A stretch of 64,000 bases of DNA from Nocardioides sp. Arc9.136 (GCF_030506255.1 NZ_CP113431.1:2606001-2670000); one strand, 5' to 3'; positions 19,045-28,543 are shown, numbered from the stretch's first letter. The notes: generated from the letters alone by a model not told the origin. Program-made: numbers and translations.

Positions 19045-20030
19045 AGCAGGCCCACCTCCTCCAGGGTCGATGCGACGCGCGCGTCCTGCTCGTCGATGAA
19101 TGCGCCGAAGTCCTCGCCGGTGACGAAGCGGTCGATCCAGCCGTTCTTGTCCAGCTGCTCCTGCCACTCCGGGGTCTCCCGCATCCGGCCGAGCAGGTCG
19201 ACCAGCTCGTCGCGCCGCTCGTCGGAGATGCCCGGCGGGGCGAAGACGCCGCGCCAGTTGGTGAAGACCAGGTCGATGCCGGACTCCTCCAGGGTCGGGA
19301 CGTCCTTGACCGTCTCGCCCTCGAGCCGCTCGTCGCCGGAGACGGCCAGCACGCGCAGCTCGCCGCTGGCGATCTGGCCCTCGAACTCGCCCAGGCCGGA
19401 GAAGCCGACCTGGATCTTGTCGCCGAGGAGGGCGCTGGTCAGCGGCCCGCCGCCGTCGTAGGGCACGTAGGTGACCTCGCGCGGGTCGATGCCCACGGTC
19501 TCGGCCAGCTGCATGGGGAAGAGGTGGTCGGGGCCGCCCGGGCTCGACCCGCCGCCGACGACGACCGACCCGGGGTCGGCCTTCCAGGCGCGGACCATGT
19601 CGTCGATCGTCTTGAACGGGGAGTCGGCGGGCACGAGCACGCCCTCGTAGTCCTCGATCAGCTGGGCGACCGGGGTGGCGTCGCCGAGGCCGTGCTCGAG
19701 GCCGAAGGAGTACGCCGAGCCGACGACGCCGAGCCCGACGGTCATCAGCAGGTGCTCGTTGCCCTCCTCCCCCATCAGCCGGGTCAGCGCGACCGACCCG
19801 CCGGCGCCGAGGATGTTGGTGACCTCGAAGGAGCCCCCCGTGATGTCCTCGGACTCCAGCACGCCGACCGCGGCGCGGCCGGTCTGGTCGTAGCCGCCGC
19901 CGGGGCTGTTCGGGATCCACATCGCCAGGTCCCGGTCGTCGTCGCCGCGGGTCACCCCGCAGGCCGTCGTCGAGACCACCAGCGCCAGCCCGGCGGCCAC
20001 CGCCGCGAGTGCTCGTGCTGCTCCCACCAT
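19041..20030 (-). CDS. tctC: Tripartite tricarboxylate transporter substrate-binding lipoprotein TctC (Bug family)
   Basis: A 329-residue exported protein. The N-terminus has a signal peptide ending in a lipobox-like VSTTAC, so the Cys at about residue 24 is probably lipidated. The body has Bug-family features such as [31 protein letters not shown] and [18 protein letters not shown]. It captures the carboxylate outside the membrane and delivers it to TctAB. AGGAG lies 5 nt before the ATG. It is divergent from the CitA/DcuS-like kinase gene, 99 bp away. Confidence 0.92.
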   Translation of the reverse strand: MVGAARALAAVAAGLALVVSTTACGVTRGDDDRDLAMWIPNSPGGGYDQTGRAAVGVLESEDITGGSFEVTNILGAGGSVALTRLMGEEGNEHLLMTVGLGVVGSAYSFGLEHGLGDATPVAQLIEDYEGVLVPADSPFKTIDDMVRAWKADPGSVVVGGGSSPGGPDHLFPMQLAETVGIDPREVTYVPYDGGGPLTSALLGDKIQVGFSGLGEFEGQIASGELRVLAVSGDERLEGETVKDVPTLEESGIDLVFTNWRGVFAPPGISDERRDELVDLLGRMRETPEWQEQLDKNGWIDRFVTGEDFGAFIDEQDARVASTLEEVGLL

Positions 20031-20129
20031 GTCGCTCCTGTCCGGTTCTGCTGCGAGGCTCTGCGGAGACGAGCATCCCGCCCGCTGTGGCGGCCGTCAC
20101 CCTTGGGAAAGCAACGGAGGTTGTGGAAC

Positions 20130-21806
20130 TTGTGGTCACCGCGCTGGCGCCCGCCCCGGACGCGCCACCTGAGCCTCGCCGGGCAGTTCCTCGCGCTGCA
20201 GCTGCTCGTGCTGCTCGTCGTGGTGCTGGTGACCGGGGTCGTCTCGGTGCGGCAGGCCGACGTGACCTTCCGCGACGACCGCGGGGCGCGGCTCCGGTCG
20301 GCGGCCGAGGGCCTCGCGAGCACCGACGCGGTGCAGGACGCCCTGGCCACCGGGACCGGGCGGGACTCCCTGGCCTTCTACGCCCAGCAGCGGGCCGGTG
20401 ACGTCGGCGCGACCGCCGTGCACCTGGCCGACGCCCGGGGCCGGGTCCTGGTCGGCACCGACCCCACCCGCGAGGGCGAGCTGCTGGACCTGGGCCCCGG
20501 CGACGTGCTGGAGCGCCGGAGCTGGACCGGCGACATCGAGGACGCCGGTCACCGGGCGATCGCGGCCGAGGTCCCGGTGCTCAGCCCGGGGGGCGACGGC
20601 GCACCGCGCGCCGGGGAGCTGGTCGGCGTGGTCGTGGTCGCCGAGCGGTACCCGCCCTGGCCCGAGCGGCTGCGCGGCACGCTCGACGACCTCGTGACCT
20701 TCCTGGCCCTGGGACTCGCGCTCGGCGTCGCCGGGTCGTTCCTCCTCTCCCGGCTCATCAAGCGGCGCACGCGGGGCCTGGAACCGGGAGAGATCGCCGC
20801 ACTCGCCGACCAGCGCGAGGCGCTGCTGACCTCGCTGCGCGAGGGGGTCGTCGCGGTGAGCGAGTCCGGCGTCCTGACGGTGGTCAGCGACAGCGCCCGG
20901 GACCTGCTGGGCCTCCCCGACGACCCCACCGGGCGGCGCGTGGCCGAGCTCGAGCTCGAGCCGGCGGTGCGCGACCTGCTCACCGGCCACGGCGTGGTCC
21001 GCGACGGCGTGCTCGTCGTCGCCGGCCGCGTCCTGGTGACCAACCGCAACCCGGTCCAGCACGACGGCCGGCCCACCGGCACGGTGACCACGGTGCGCGA
21101 CCGCACCGAGCTGCTCGCGCTGCAGAGCGAGCTGAGCGCGCGGCAGAGCGTCACCGAGACGCTGCGCGCCCAGACCCACGAGTTCAGCAACCAGCTGCAC
21201 ACGATCTCCGGGCTCCTCCAGCTCGGCGAGCACGAGGAGGCGGGTCGGGTGATCAGCACCCTCACGCGTCGCCGGGCCGCCATCAGCGACGCGGTCACCT
21301 CCCGGGTCGAGGACCCGGCGGTCGCGGCCCTGCTGATCGCGAAGACCAGCTCGGCGGCCGAGCGGCAGACCTGGCTCGGGCTCACCGACGACACCCGGCT
21401 GCCGCGGCTGGACCACGAGCTCTCCGCCGACCTCGGCACGGTGCTGGGCAACCTGGTGGACAACGCCGTCGAGGCCGTGGCGACGACCGGCCGGACCGGA
21501 CGACGCGCGCGTGTCGACGTACGGCTGGTGCAGGAGGAGGACGGGACGGCGGTGGTGCAGGTGGCCGACACGGGACCGGGAGTACCGTCCGACCAGGTCG
21601 ACGCCGTCTTCCGGCGCGGCTTCACCACCAAGCCGAGCGACGCCAGCGGGCGCGGGCTGGGCCTGGCCCTGGTCCAGGTCGTCTGCGAGCGCCGGGGCGG
21701 CTCGGTGTCGGTGCACGACCGGGAGGACGGACCCGGCGCGGTCTTCACCGCCCGGTTGCCCGGGCACCGGCCCGGACGCCTCGAAGGAGGGGACGAGGAT
21801 GCCTGA
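20130..21806 (+). CDS. CitA/DcuS-family sensor histidine kinase
   Basis: About 558 residues. One membrane helix near residues 17-40, an extracytoplasmic sensor domain to about 190, and a second helix at about 190-212 flank a periplasmic-type PAS/Cache sensor. A cytoplasmic PAS follows, then an H-box with His350 in AQTHEFSNQLHTISGLLQL and a HATPase domain (GNLVDNAVEA, DTGPGVP, GRGLGLALV). This family senses citrate or C4-dicarboxylates. The TTG at 20130 is chosen because GGAGG ends 9 nt upstream; a TTG at 20121 is too close to it. It faces the tctC gene and overlaps the response regulator by 8 bp, so it probably controls tctCBA. Confidence 0.88.
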   Translation: MWSPRWRPPRTRHLSLAGQFLALQLLVLLVVVLVTGVVSVRQADVTFRDDRGARLRSAAEGLASTDAVQDALATGTGRDSLAFYAQQRAGDVGATAVHLADARGRVLVGTDPTREGELLDLGPGDVLERRSWTGDIEDAGHRAIAAEVPVLSPGGDGAPRAGELVGVVVVAERYPPWPERLRGTLDDLVTFLALGLALGVAGSFLLSRLIKRRTRGLEPGEIAALADQREALLTSLREGVVAVSESGVLTVVSDSARDLLGLPDDPTGRRVAELELEPAVRDLLTGHGVVRDGVLVVAGRVLVTNRNPVQHDGRPTGTVTTVRDRTELLALQSELSARQSVTETLRAQTHEFSNQLHTISGLLQLGEHEEAGRVISTLTRRRAAISDAVTSRVEDPAVAALLIAKTSSAAERQTWLGLTDDTRLPRLDHELSADLGTVLGNLVDNAVEAVATTGRTGRRARVDVRLVQEEDGTAVVQVADTGPGVPSDQVDAVFRRGFTTKPSDASGRGLGLALVQVVCERRGGSVSVHDREDGPGAVFTARLPGHRPGRLEGGDEDA

Positions 21807-22491
21807 CCCGACCGCCACGTCGCCGGGGGTCCTGCAGGTCCTCGTCGTGGACGACGACTTCATGGTGGCCTCGATCCACGCCCGCTTCGTCGAGCGCGCC
21901 CCGGGCTTCGCGGTGGCCGGCCGGGCGGCGACCGGTGCCGAGGCTCTCGAGGCGGTCGAGCGGCTGCGGCCCGACCTGGTGCTGCTCGACGTCCACCTGC
22001 CCGACCTCAGCGGGATCGAGGTGCTGCGCCGGCTGCGCGGCCGCGGCGACGACGTGGGGGTCATCGTCGTGACCGCGGCGCGCGAGGTCGACACCGTCCG
22101 CGCGGCGGCCGCCGCCGGCGCCGCGCACTACCTGGTCAAGCCGTTCGAGCACGAGGACCTGCTGGCCCGGCTGGAGGCCTTCCGCGCGGCGCACGAGGCA
22201 CTGCAGGGGGTCGACGCGCCCGACCAGCAGCACATCGACGCCGTCTTCGCCCCGCTCGGGCGGGCCCGCGCGGTGCTGCCGAAGGGGCTGAGCCCCGAGA
22301 CCGCCGAGGCGGTCCTCGCCGCCCTGGGCGAGGCGGGCGAGCTGTCGGCGAGCGAGGCCGCGGAGGTCGTCGGCATCTCCCGGGTGAGCTGTCGGCGCTA
22401 CCTCGAGCACTTCGTCGAGGAGGGCAGGGCCACCGTGCGCCTGCGGTACGGCGGCACCGGCCGCCCCGAGCGGCGGTACCGCACCACCTGA
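21799..22491 (+). CDS. CitB/DcuR-family response regulator
   Basis: A 230-residue protein. The receiver domain shows the acidic pocket VVDDD (18-20), the phosphorylation site Asp64 in VLLDVHLPD and the conserved Lys of YLVKPF. The C-terminal domain has a helix-turn-helix (LSASEAAEVVGISRVSCRRYLEHFVEEG) of the CitB/DcuR type. A GGAGGGGACGAGG stretch precedes the ATG. It overlaps its kinase and is the likely activator of the divergent tctCBA-usp operon. Confidence 0.9.
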   Translation: MPDPTATSPGVLQVLVVDDDFMVASIHARFVERAPGFAVAGRAATGAEALEAVERLRPDLVLLDVHLPDLSGIEVLRRLRGRGDDVGVIVVTAAREVDTVRAAAAAGAAHYLVKPFEHEDLLARLEAFRAAHEALQGVDAPDQQHIDAVFAPLGRARAVLPKGLSPETAEAVLAALGEAGELSASEAAEVVGISRVSCRRYLEHFVEEGRATVRLRYGGTGRPERRYRTT

Positions 22492-22583
22492 GCCGACCGG
22501 CGGGGTCCGCGGATCCGGCACCGCCGAGGGCGTCCGTCGCCTACCGTGAGCCAGCACATCTGACACCGGACTCGGGAGGGCCA

Positions 22584-24071
22584 GTGCAGTGGACGCCTGA
22601 GCAGGGCCCGGGCTCCGGCGCAGCCGCCCTGTGGCGCCTGACGCTGGAGCACTCCCCCGTCGGCCTCGCGGTGGTCGACCTCGAGGGCAGGATCCTCCTC
22701 GCCAACCGCGCGTTCGCCGAGATGCTGGGCCGGGAGCCCGAGGCGCTCGAGCACGCGTCGTTCGCCGACCTCACCCACCCCGACGACCTCGCAGCCGACG
22801 TCGAGCAGTTCGAGCGGTGCGTGGCCGGGGAGCTGGACACCTACCGGCTGGGCAAGCGCTACCTGCACGCCGACGGCGGCCACGTGTGGACCGAGCTCTC
22901 CGTGGGCCTGGTCCGCGACGCCGAGGGCCGCCCGGCGCACCTGGTGTCCCAGGTCGTCGACGTCACCGAGCGGCACGAGTACGAGCAGCGGCTCCGGGCG
23001 GCGATCGCCGAGGTCGAGCACGAGCGGCAGACCATCGAGACGGTCTTCGAGACGGTCGGGGTCGGGCTGCTGCTCATCGACGCCGAGGGTCGGTACCAGC
23101 GGATGAACCGCCGGCACCGCGAGACGATGAACCTGCCCTTCCCCGGCGGGCACGCCGGCCGGGCCGGGCAGCTCGGCCACGTCTACCACCTCGACGGCCG
23201 CACCCCGCTGACGCGCGAGGAGATGCCGTCGTACCGCGCGACCCAGGGCGAGGAGTTCACCGACTACCGGTACTGGGTGGGCGACGACCCGCTGACCCGG
23301 GCGGCGTTCACGACCTCCGCGCGGCAGGTGCGCGCGCCGTCCGGGGAGCGCCTGGGAGCGGCCCTCGCCTACCAGGAGATCACCGACCTGCTGCGGGCCC
23401 TGCAGGTCAAGGACCAGTTCGTCTCCTCGGCCTCCCACGAGCTGCGCACCCCGCTGACCGCGATGCTGGGCCACCTGGAGATGCTCGCCGAGGAGGACCT
23501 GCCGCCCGACGTCCTGGACCGTCTGCGGGTGGTGCAGCGCAACGCCGAGCGCCTGCGCACGCTCGTGGCCGACCTGCTGCTCGTCGCCCAGGCCGGGGAG
23601 GTCGGGCTGGTGATGCAGCGCTCGGAGCTCGACCTCGTCCCGCTGGTCCGCGACGCGGTCGAGACCGCCCGGCCGTCGGCCGAGCGCGCCGGCATCGACC
23701 TCCGGCTCGAGACACCCGACCGGCTCGTCGTCCGCGCCGACGGGCCGCGCCTGCGCCAGGTCGTCGACAACCTCGTGTCTAACGGCGTGAAGTACACCGA
23801 GCCGGGCGGGTCGGTCACCGTCACGGCGCGGCTGTCCGCCGGAGCGGTCGAGCTCGTGGTGGCCGACACCGGGCTCGGCATCGCGGCGGCCGAGGTGCCC
23901 CAGGTCTTCACCCGCTTCTTCCGCGGCGGCGAGGCCCTGCGCAAGCACATCCCCGGCACCGGCCTGGGCCTGGAGGTGGTCAGCTCGATCGTCACCGCCC
24001 ACGGCGGCACGATCGACGTCGACAGCGAGCCCGGCCGCGGCACGACGTTCACCGTCACGCTGCCCTGCTGA
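22584..24071 (+). CDS. Soluble PAS-domain sensor histidine kinase without a partner regulator
   Basis: A 495-residue cytoplasmic kinase with no membrane segment. PAS domain 1 covers about 15-130 (HSPVGLAVVDLEGRILLANRAFAEMLG), PAS 2 about 145-265. The dimerisation domain has His285 in SSASHELRTPLTAMLGHLEML and is followed by a HATPase domain with NLVSNGVKY, DTGLGI and GTGLGLEVV. GTG 22584 has GGGAGGG upstream. No receiver gene is adjacent, so it is an orphan. It precedes a membrane protein and a glycosyltransferase on the same strand, but gaps over 120 bp leave co-transcription open. Confidence 0.88.
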   Translation: MQWTPEQGPGSGAAALWRLTLEHSPVGLAVVDLEGRILLANRAFAEMLGREPEALEHASFADLTHPDDLAADVEQFERCVAGELDTYRLGKRYLHADGGHVWTELSVGLVRDAEGRPAHLVSQVVDVTERHEYEQRLRAAIAEVEHERQTIETVFETVGVGLLLIDAEGRYQRMNRRHRETMNLPFPGGHAGRAGQLGHVYHLDGRTPLTREEMPSYRATQGEEFTDYRYWVGDDPLTRAAFTTSARQVRAPSGERLGAALAYQEITDLLRALQVKDQFVSSASHELRTPLTAMLGHLEMLAEEDLPPDVLDRLRVVQRNAERLRTLVADLLLVAQAGEVGLVMQRSELDLVPLVRDAVETARPSAERAGIDLRLETPDRLVVRADGPRLRQVVDNLVSNGVKYTEPGGSVTVTARLSAGAVELVVADTGLGIAAAEVPQVFTRFFRGGEALRKHIPGTGLGLEVVSSIVTAHGGTIDVDSEPGRGTTFTVTLPC

Positions 24072-24228
24072 GTCCCCGGTTCGGCGGGTGCGGCGGCGGC
24101 CGCCGATGCGGCCGGCGACCGCGGCCCACGTAGGCTCGGAGCACCGAGGAGACCCGCGACGACGACCCGGCGTCGTCCCCCACGGTGACGAACCCCCACA
24201 CGGACCGCGAGGTCCGGAAGGGCCCGCC

Positions 24229-24924
24229 ATGCCGCTCCTCGACGCGACCGTCCCGCCTGGCCCCACGGCCCCCGCCACCGCGGCGACCTGCCGCCCGCGC
24301 CTGGGCGCGGTGATCCGGCGGGTCTCGGTGAGCCTGCTCGTCGCCTGCGTCGTGCCCGCAGTGCTCTTCTACGCCTGCTTCCGGCTGGCCGACGTGTGGG
24401 TCGCCATGGCCGTCGCGCTCGGCTGGTCCTACGGCGCCATCGCCTGGCGCGCGTGCACCCGACGTCGTCCCTCGGGCCTGCTCTACCTGACCGCGGCGGT
24501 GATGACCGTGCGCACGCTGGTGGCGGTCCTCCTCGACAGCACCTACCTCTACTTCCTGCAGCCCATCGTCACCGACGGGGTGATCGCGGCCCTGTTCCTG
24601 CTCTCGCTCGCGACGGCCCGCCCGGTCGTCGCGCGCCTGGCGGGCGACTTCTACCCCCTGGACGACGAGCTGTCCGTCCGGCCCGGGATCCGGCGGCTGT
24701 TCTGGCGGCTCACGCTGCTGTGGGGTGCGCTCGGCGCGGCGAAGGCGGCCGGCACCCTTTGGCTGCTGGAGTCCCAGCCGCTCGACACGTTCGTGCTGGT
24801 CAAGACGGTCACGGCTCCCTCGCTCAACGGCCTCGCCGTGGCCGCCACCATCGCGGCGGCGGTCGTCGTCGCCCGCCGCGAGGGGCTCCTCGGCCCCGCC
24901 GCGCACCCCGTCCTCGTGTCCTGA
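24229..24924 (+). CDS. Integral membrane protein of unknown function (VC0807-like)
   Basis: A 231-residue protein with about six hydrophobic segments, for example SVSLLVACVVPAVLFYACF and PIVTDGVIAALFLLSLATA. The arrangement and length resemble the VC0807 family of membrane proteins, but the match is by general look only and no catalytic motif is visible. GTG/ATG ambiguity is small: the ATG at 24229 fits the onset of coding bias, though no strong ribosome site precedes it. It lies between the orphan kinase and the glycosyltransferase. Function unknown. Confidence 0.7.
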   Translation: MPLLDATVPPGPTAPATAATCRPRLGAVIRRVSVSLLVACVVPAVLFYACFRLADVWVAMAVALGWSYGAIAWRACTRRRPSGLLYLTAAVMTVRTLVAVLLDSTYLYFLQPIVTDGVIAALFLLSLATARPVVARLAGDFYPLDDELSVRPGIRRLFWRLTLLWGALGAAKAAGTLWLLESQPLDTFVLVKTVTAPSLNGLAVAATIAAAVVVARREGLLGPAAHPVLVS

Positions 24925-25050
24925 GCGCCGAGACGGTCGCCGCCGGCGTGTAACACCCGGGCGTCCCCGCGACAGGTCAGGTCGGGACGGCACGACCTGC
25001 GCCGCCCGGCACCGCCCCCGGTGCGCCACGACGACAGTTCAGGAGCCGCC

Positions 25051-26199
25051 GTGACGACCTCCGTCCGCCCCGACGTGGGGAGCGCCCCCGACCTCGACCT
25101 GCACGGGCCGTCGGGCCCGGAGCGGCGGGACCGGCCCGAGCAGCGGCCGGGCCGGCACCGTCGCGACCGGGTCCCGGCCGACGACCTCACCGTCGTCATC
25201 CCGGCGTACAACGAGGCCGCGTCGGTGGCCGACACAGTCCGCAGCGTGCTGGGGCAGACCACCCCGCCGGCGCGTGTGATCGTCATCGACGACTGCTCCG
25301 ACGACGGCACCGGCGACCTGGCCCGGGCGGCGGGCGCCGAGGTGATCCGGCCCGAGGACAACACCGGGTCCAAGGCCGGCGCGCAGAACCTCGCGCTGGA
25401 GCTGGTGACGACGGCGTACACGATGGCGATCGACGCCGACACCACCTTGGCCCCCGACGCGCTCGAGCTGCTCCTGGCACCCCTGGAGGAGGACGAGGCG
25501 ACGGTCGCGGCCTGCGGGTTCGTCGTGCCGCGGCACGTCCGGTCGACCTGGGAGCGGGGCCGGTACGTCGAGTACCTGCTGTCGTTCACCTTCTACAAGC
25601 CCACCCAGGACTACTACGGCAAGCCGCTGATCTCCTCGGGCTGCTTCTCGGCGTACCGCACCGAGGTGCTCCGCGACGCGGGCGGCTGGTCGGAGCGCAC
25701 CCGCGCCGAGGACATGGACCTGACCTGGACCTTCTACCAGCGCGGTCACCGCGTCCGGTTCGTCCCGGAGGCCGTCTGCTACCCGATCGAGCCGCACGAC
25801 CTGGACTTCATGAGCAAGCAGCTCAAGCGCTGGTCGCACGGCTTCGTGCAGAACGTCGCGCTGCACTGGCGCGGCATCCTGCCGATCCCGTTCCTCAGCA
25901 CGGTCGTGGGCGTCGCGATGGTCGACGCCCTGGTCGCCTCGCTGGTCTACCTGTTCCTGCTGCCGGTGCTGGCCGTCGTCCTGAGCCCGTGGGTGCTGCT
26001 CGCCTACGTCGTCGACGTGCCGGCGATCCTGGTGCCGGTGCTCGTCGCGGCGCGCCGGCGCGGCGAGGTGGGCAAGGCGCTCGCGTCGATACCCGCGTTC
26101 CTGGTGCTGCGCACCGTCAACGGCTTCTTCATGCTCGAGGCGCTGTGGACCGAGGTCGTCCTGCGCAAGCCCCTGCTGGTCTACGAGAAGGGACACTGA
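25051..26199 (+). CDS. Membrane-bound family 2 glycosyltransferase (processive type)
   Basis: About 382 residues. The GT-A domain at about 40-265 shows TVVIPAYNEAASV, DDCSDDGTG, the metal site DADT and the acceptor motif RAEDMDLTW; QLKRWSHGF corresponds to the Q/RxxRW motif of processive enzymes such as cellulose, hyaluronan and poly-N-acetylglucosamine synthases. Three membrane segments follow. It probably polymerises or transfers a sugar during export of a polysaccharide. The GTG at 25051 has AGGAG 5 nt upstream. One base separates it from the next gene, so the pair is coupled. Confidence 0.87.
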   Translation: MTTSVRPDVGSAPDLDLHGPSGPERRDRPEQRPGRHRRDRVPADDLTVVIPAYNEAASVADTVRSVLGQTTPPARVIVIDDCSDDGTGDLARAAGAEVIRPEDNTGSKAGAQNLALELVTTAYTMAIDADTTLAPDALELLLAPLEEDEATVAACGFVVPRHVRSTWERGRYVEYLLSFTFYKPTQDYYGKPLISSGCFSAYRTEVLRDAGGWSERTRAEDMDLTWTFYQRGHRVRFVPEAVCYPIEPHDLDFMSKQLKRWSHGFVQNVALHWRGILPIPFLSTVVGVAMVDALVASLVYLFLLPVLAVVLSPWVLLAYVVDVPAILVPVLVAARRRGEVGKALASIPAFLVLRTVNGFFMLEALWTEVVLRKPLLVYEKGH

Positions 26200-26200
26200 G

Positions 26201-26539
26201 ATGACCGCGGGACTCCCCGGCACCGGTCTCGGCGGCCTGCTCTACGTCGTGCTCGCGCTGCTCATGCCGCTGCGCGAGCTCTACCTCACCGCCCGTGGCC
26301 GCAGCAGCCGCGAGCGCTGGGCGGTCGTCGGCCGCCAGGCGCTGATGGCGCTCGTGATCGTCGCGGTGCTCGCGGGCACCGCCGTCGCCACGAGCCGGCT
26401 GCTGCGCACGGGCGGCCAGGCCGCGCCGGACGCGGCGCCGCTGCTGGCCTCCGTCGCGATCGGGGCGACCGTGCTCGCGGTCCTCGCCGCGGCGCTGCGG
26501 GTCTGGGCCCTGCTGGACCGGCGGCCGACGACCACCTAG
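26201..26539 (+). CDS. Small three-helix membrane protein coupled to the glycosyltransferase
   Basis: A 112-residue protein with three hydrophobic segments (about 8-25, 47-65 and 77-102) and short charged loops (RGRSSRERW). The ATG begins one base after the glycosyltransferase stop. Small partners of processive synthases often help assembly or export, so a similar accessory role is plausible, but no known family is recognised. Confidence 0.7.
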   Translation: MTAGLPGTGLGGLLYVVLALLMPLRELYLTARGRSSRERWAVVGRQALMALVIVAVLAGTAVATSRLLRTGGQAAPDAAPLLASVAIGATVLAVLAAALRVWALLDRRPTTT

Positions 26540-26570
26540 CCGTCGACCACCCGGCCGTCGGCGGCCGGCC

Positions 26571-27365
26571 TCAGGCGACGTCGGCCTCCATGGCGGCGAC
26601 GAAGTCGCCCTTCACCGCGCGCCACGCCTCGTCGGTCATCGTCCGGCGCCAGTACGGCGAGCAGGACATGTCGCCCCGGGCCAGCCCCCGCTCCGCGAGC
26701 AGGTGGCGCCGGATGCCGCGGATCTCCTCGGCCTCGCCGTGGACGAAGGCGTGCACCCGGCCCGCCGGCGCCTGCAGCTGCTCGACCGAGCGCAGCAGGA
26801 GGGTCGCCGGGTCCCCGTCGCCGGCCCGGTGCAGCCAGCGCAGGTCCAGCGCGCCCGGCGTGGTGAGCGGCAGCTCGTGCTCGGCGTCGTCGCACACCAG
26901 CCGGACGACGACCGGCACGCCGGCGGGCACGGCCTCGAGCGACGCCGCGATGGCCGGGAGCGCGGACTCGTCGCCCACCATCAGGTGCCAGTCCGCGTCC
27001 GGGTCGGGGCGGTAGCCGCTGCCCGGGCCCTCGAGCACGAGCACGTCCCCCGGCGCGGCGCTCGAGGCCCAGCGGCCCGCGGCCCCGGTGTCGCCGTGGA
27101 CGACGAAGTCGATGGTCAGCCGCTGGCCGTCCCAGGCCCGGACGGTGTAGCGCCGGCGCGCCGGCCACCACTGCGCGTCGTACGACGCCCGCACCTCGGC
27201 CGGCTCGAAGACCGCGTCGTACGGCGCGCCTTCCGGTGCGATCGCGAGGTTCACGTAGGCGTCGGTCGAGTCCGCCGTCGCGAACCCGGCCAGTCCCTCG
27301 CCGCCGAGCACGACCCGCACCATCGCGGGCGTCACCCACGTCACCGTCTCCACCCGTCCGTGCAC
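26571..27365 (-). CDS. Siderophore-interacting protein, FAD-dependent ferric reductase
   Basis: About 264 residues. The FAD-binding domain (ferredoxin-reductase-like) is followed by a C-terminal SIP domain with GDESALPAI, HAFVHGEAEEIRGIRRHLL and YWRRTMTDEAWRAVKGDF, the classic SIP signature. It reduces ferric siderophores in the cytoplasm to release iron. The GTG at 27365 is preferred because GGAGGAGGG lies just before it; a GTG at 27380 would put that ribosome site inside the gene. It is divergent from the importer genes and shares their iron box. Confidence 0.92.
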   Translation of the reverse strand: MHGRVETVTWVTPAMVRVVLGGEGLAGFATADSTDAYVNLAIAPEGAPYDAVFEPAEVRASYDAQWWPARRRYTVRAWDGQRLTIDFVVHGDTGAAGRWASSAAPGDVLVLEGPGSGYRPDPDADWHLMVGDESALPAIAASLEAVPAGVPVVVRLVCDDAEHELPLTTPGALDLRWLHRAGDGDPATLLLRSVEQLQAPAGRVHAFVHGEAEEIRGIRRHLLAERGLARGDMSCSPYWRRTMTDEAWRAVKGDFVAAMEADVA

Positions 27366-27393
27366 GGGACCCTCCTCCACCTCGTCGTCGTAG

Positions 27394-27412
27394 TTAGGTT
27401 AGCCTCACCTGC
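27394..27412. promoter_or_regulatory. IdeR/DtxR-type iron box
   Basis: TTAGGTTAGCCTCACCTGC matches 16 of 19 positions of the known IdeR/DtxR consensus; the left half is perfect. It lies 28 bp upstream of the siderophore reductase start and 75 bp upstream of the binding-protein start, so one site could repress both directions when iron is plentiful. Confidence 0.85.
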
Positions 27413-27487
27413 AGTCAGCCGGCCGGGCACCCCGTCCAGCGACCTGTGCGGGCGCCGCCGGCGCCCCTCGTGCCGAAAGGACCACCC

Positions 27488-28522
27488 GTGCGTTCCCTGC
27501 GCCTCCTGGCCGCCTCCCTCGGAGCAGCCGCCCTCGTCCTCAGCGGCTGCGGCTCGTCCGACGACGAGTCCACCGCCTCCGACTCCCCGTCCAGCGACGG
27601 CTCGTCGACGCAGTTCCCGATCACGATCGAGCACGCGCTCGGCACCACCACGATCGAGGAGAAGCCCGAGCGCGTCGCGACCGTCAACTGGGCCAACCAC
27701 GAGGTGCCGCTGGCCCTCGGCGTCGTCCCGGTCGGCATGGCCGCCGCCAACTTCGGCGACGACGACGGCGACGGCCTGCTCCCCTGGGTCAGCGACGAGC
27801 TCGAGGAGCTCGACGCCGAGACCCCGGTCCTCTTCGACGAGACCGACGGCATCGACTTCGAGGCCGTCGCGGACACCGAGCCGGACCTGATCCTGGCGTC
27901 GTACTCCGGCCTCACCCAGGAGGACTACGACACCCTCAGCGAGATCGCGCCGGTCGTCGCGTACCCCGAGGCCGCCTGGTCGACGGAGTGGCGCGACATG
28001 ATCCTGCAGAGCAGCGAGGCCATGGGCATGGCCACCGAGGGCGAGGAGCTGGTCGCCGAGCTCGAGTCGGAGATCACCGACACCGTCGCCGAGCACCCCG
28101 GTCTCGAGGGCACCTCGGCGATGTTCCTGACCCACGTGGACACCACGGACCTCAGCGAGGTCAGCTACTACACGACCCACGACACCCGGGCGAAGTTCTT
28201 CGAGGACCTCGGTCTCTCCACCCCGGCGAGCATCGCGGACGCCTCGTCCGAGACCGACCAGTTCTCCGGCACGCTGAGCGCCGAGCAGGTCGACAAGCTC
28301 GACGACGTCGAGGTGATCGTGACCTACGGCGACGAGGAGCTGGTCAAGGCGCTCAAGGGCGACCCGCTGCTGTCCAAGATGCCGGCCGTCGCGAACGACG
28401 CGATCGTGCTGCTGCCGAACAACCCCCTCGGCACCGCCGCCAACCCGACGCCGCTGTCGATCTCCTACGTCCTCGAGGACTACGTCGCCATGCTGGCCGA
28501 GGCCGCCGGCGCCGAGTCCTAG
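27488..28522 (+). CDS. Ferric-siderophore ABC transporter substrate-binding lipoprotein
   Basis: A 344-residue lipoprotein. The signal peptide ends in the lipobox LVLSGC, followed by a Ser/Asp-rich linker. The FepB/FhuD fold is indicated by ITIEHALGTTTIEEKPERVATVNW at the start and by the C-terminal lobe ending LSISYVLEDYVAMLAEA. It binds the iron-loaded siderophore outside the cell. GTG 27488 has AAAGGA 6 nt upstream. It heads the four-gene importer operon and follows an iron box. Confidence 0.92.
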   Translation: MRSLRLLAASLGAAALVLSGCGSSDDESTASDSPSSDGSSTQFPITIEHALGTTTIEEKPERVATVNWANHEVPLALGVVPVGMAAANFGDDDGDGLLPWVSDELEELDAETPVLFDETDGIDFEAVADTEPDLILASYSGLTQEDYDTLSEIAPVVAYPEAAWSTEWRDMILQSSEAMGMATEGEELVAELESEITDTVAEHPGLEGTSAMFLTHVDTTDLSEVSYYTTHDTRAKFFEDLGLSTPASIADASSETDQFSGTLSAEQVDKLDDVEVIVTYGDEELVKALKGDPLLSKMPAVANDAIVLLPNNPLGTAANPTPLSISYVLEDYVAMLAEAAGAES

Positions 28523-28543
28523 GACCGACGGCATCATCCTCCG

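Noticed and set aside
19524..20129. Longer N-terminus for the CitA/DcuS-like kinase
   Set aside because: That stretch lies opposite tctC and has shadow composition; a ribosome site fits a TTG start at 20130.
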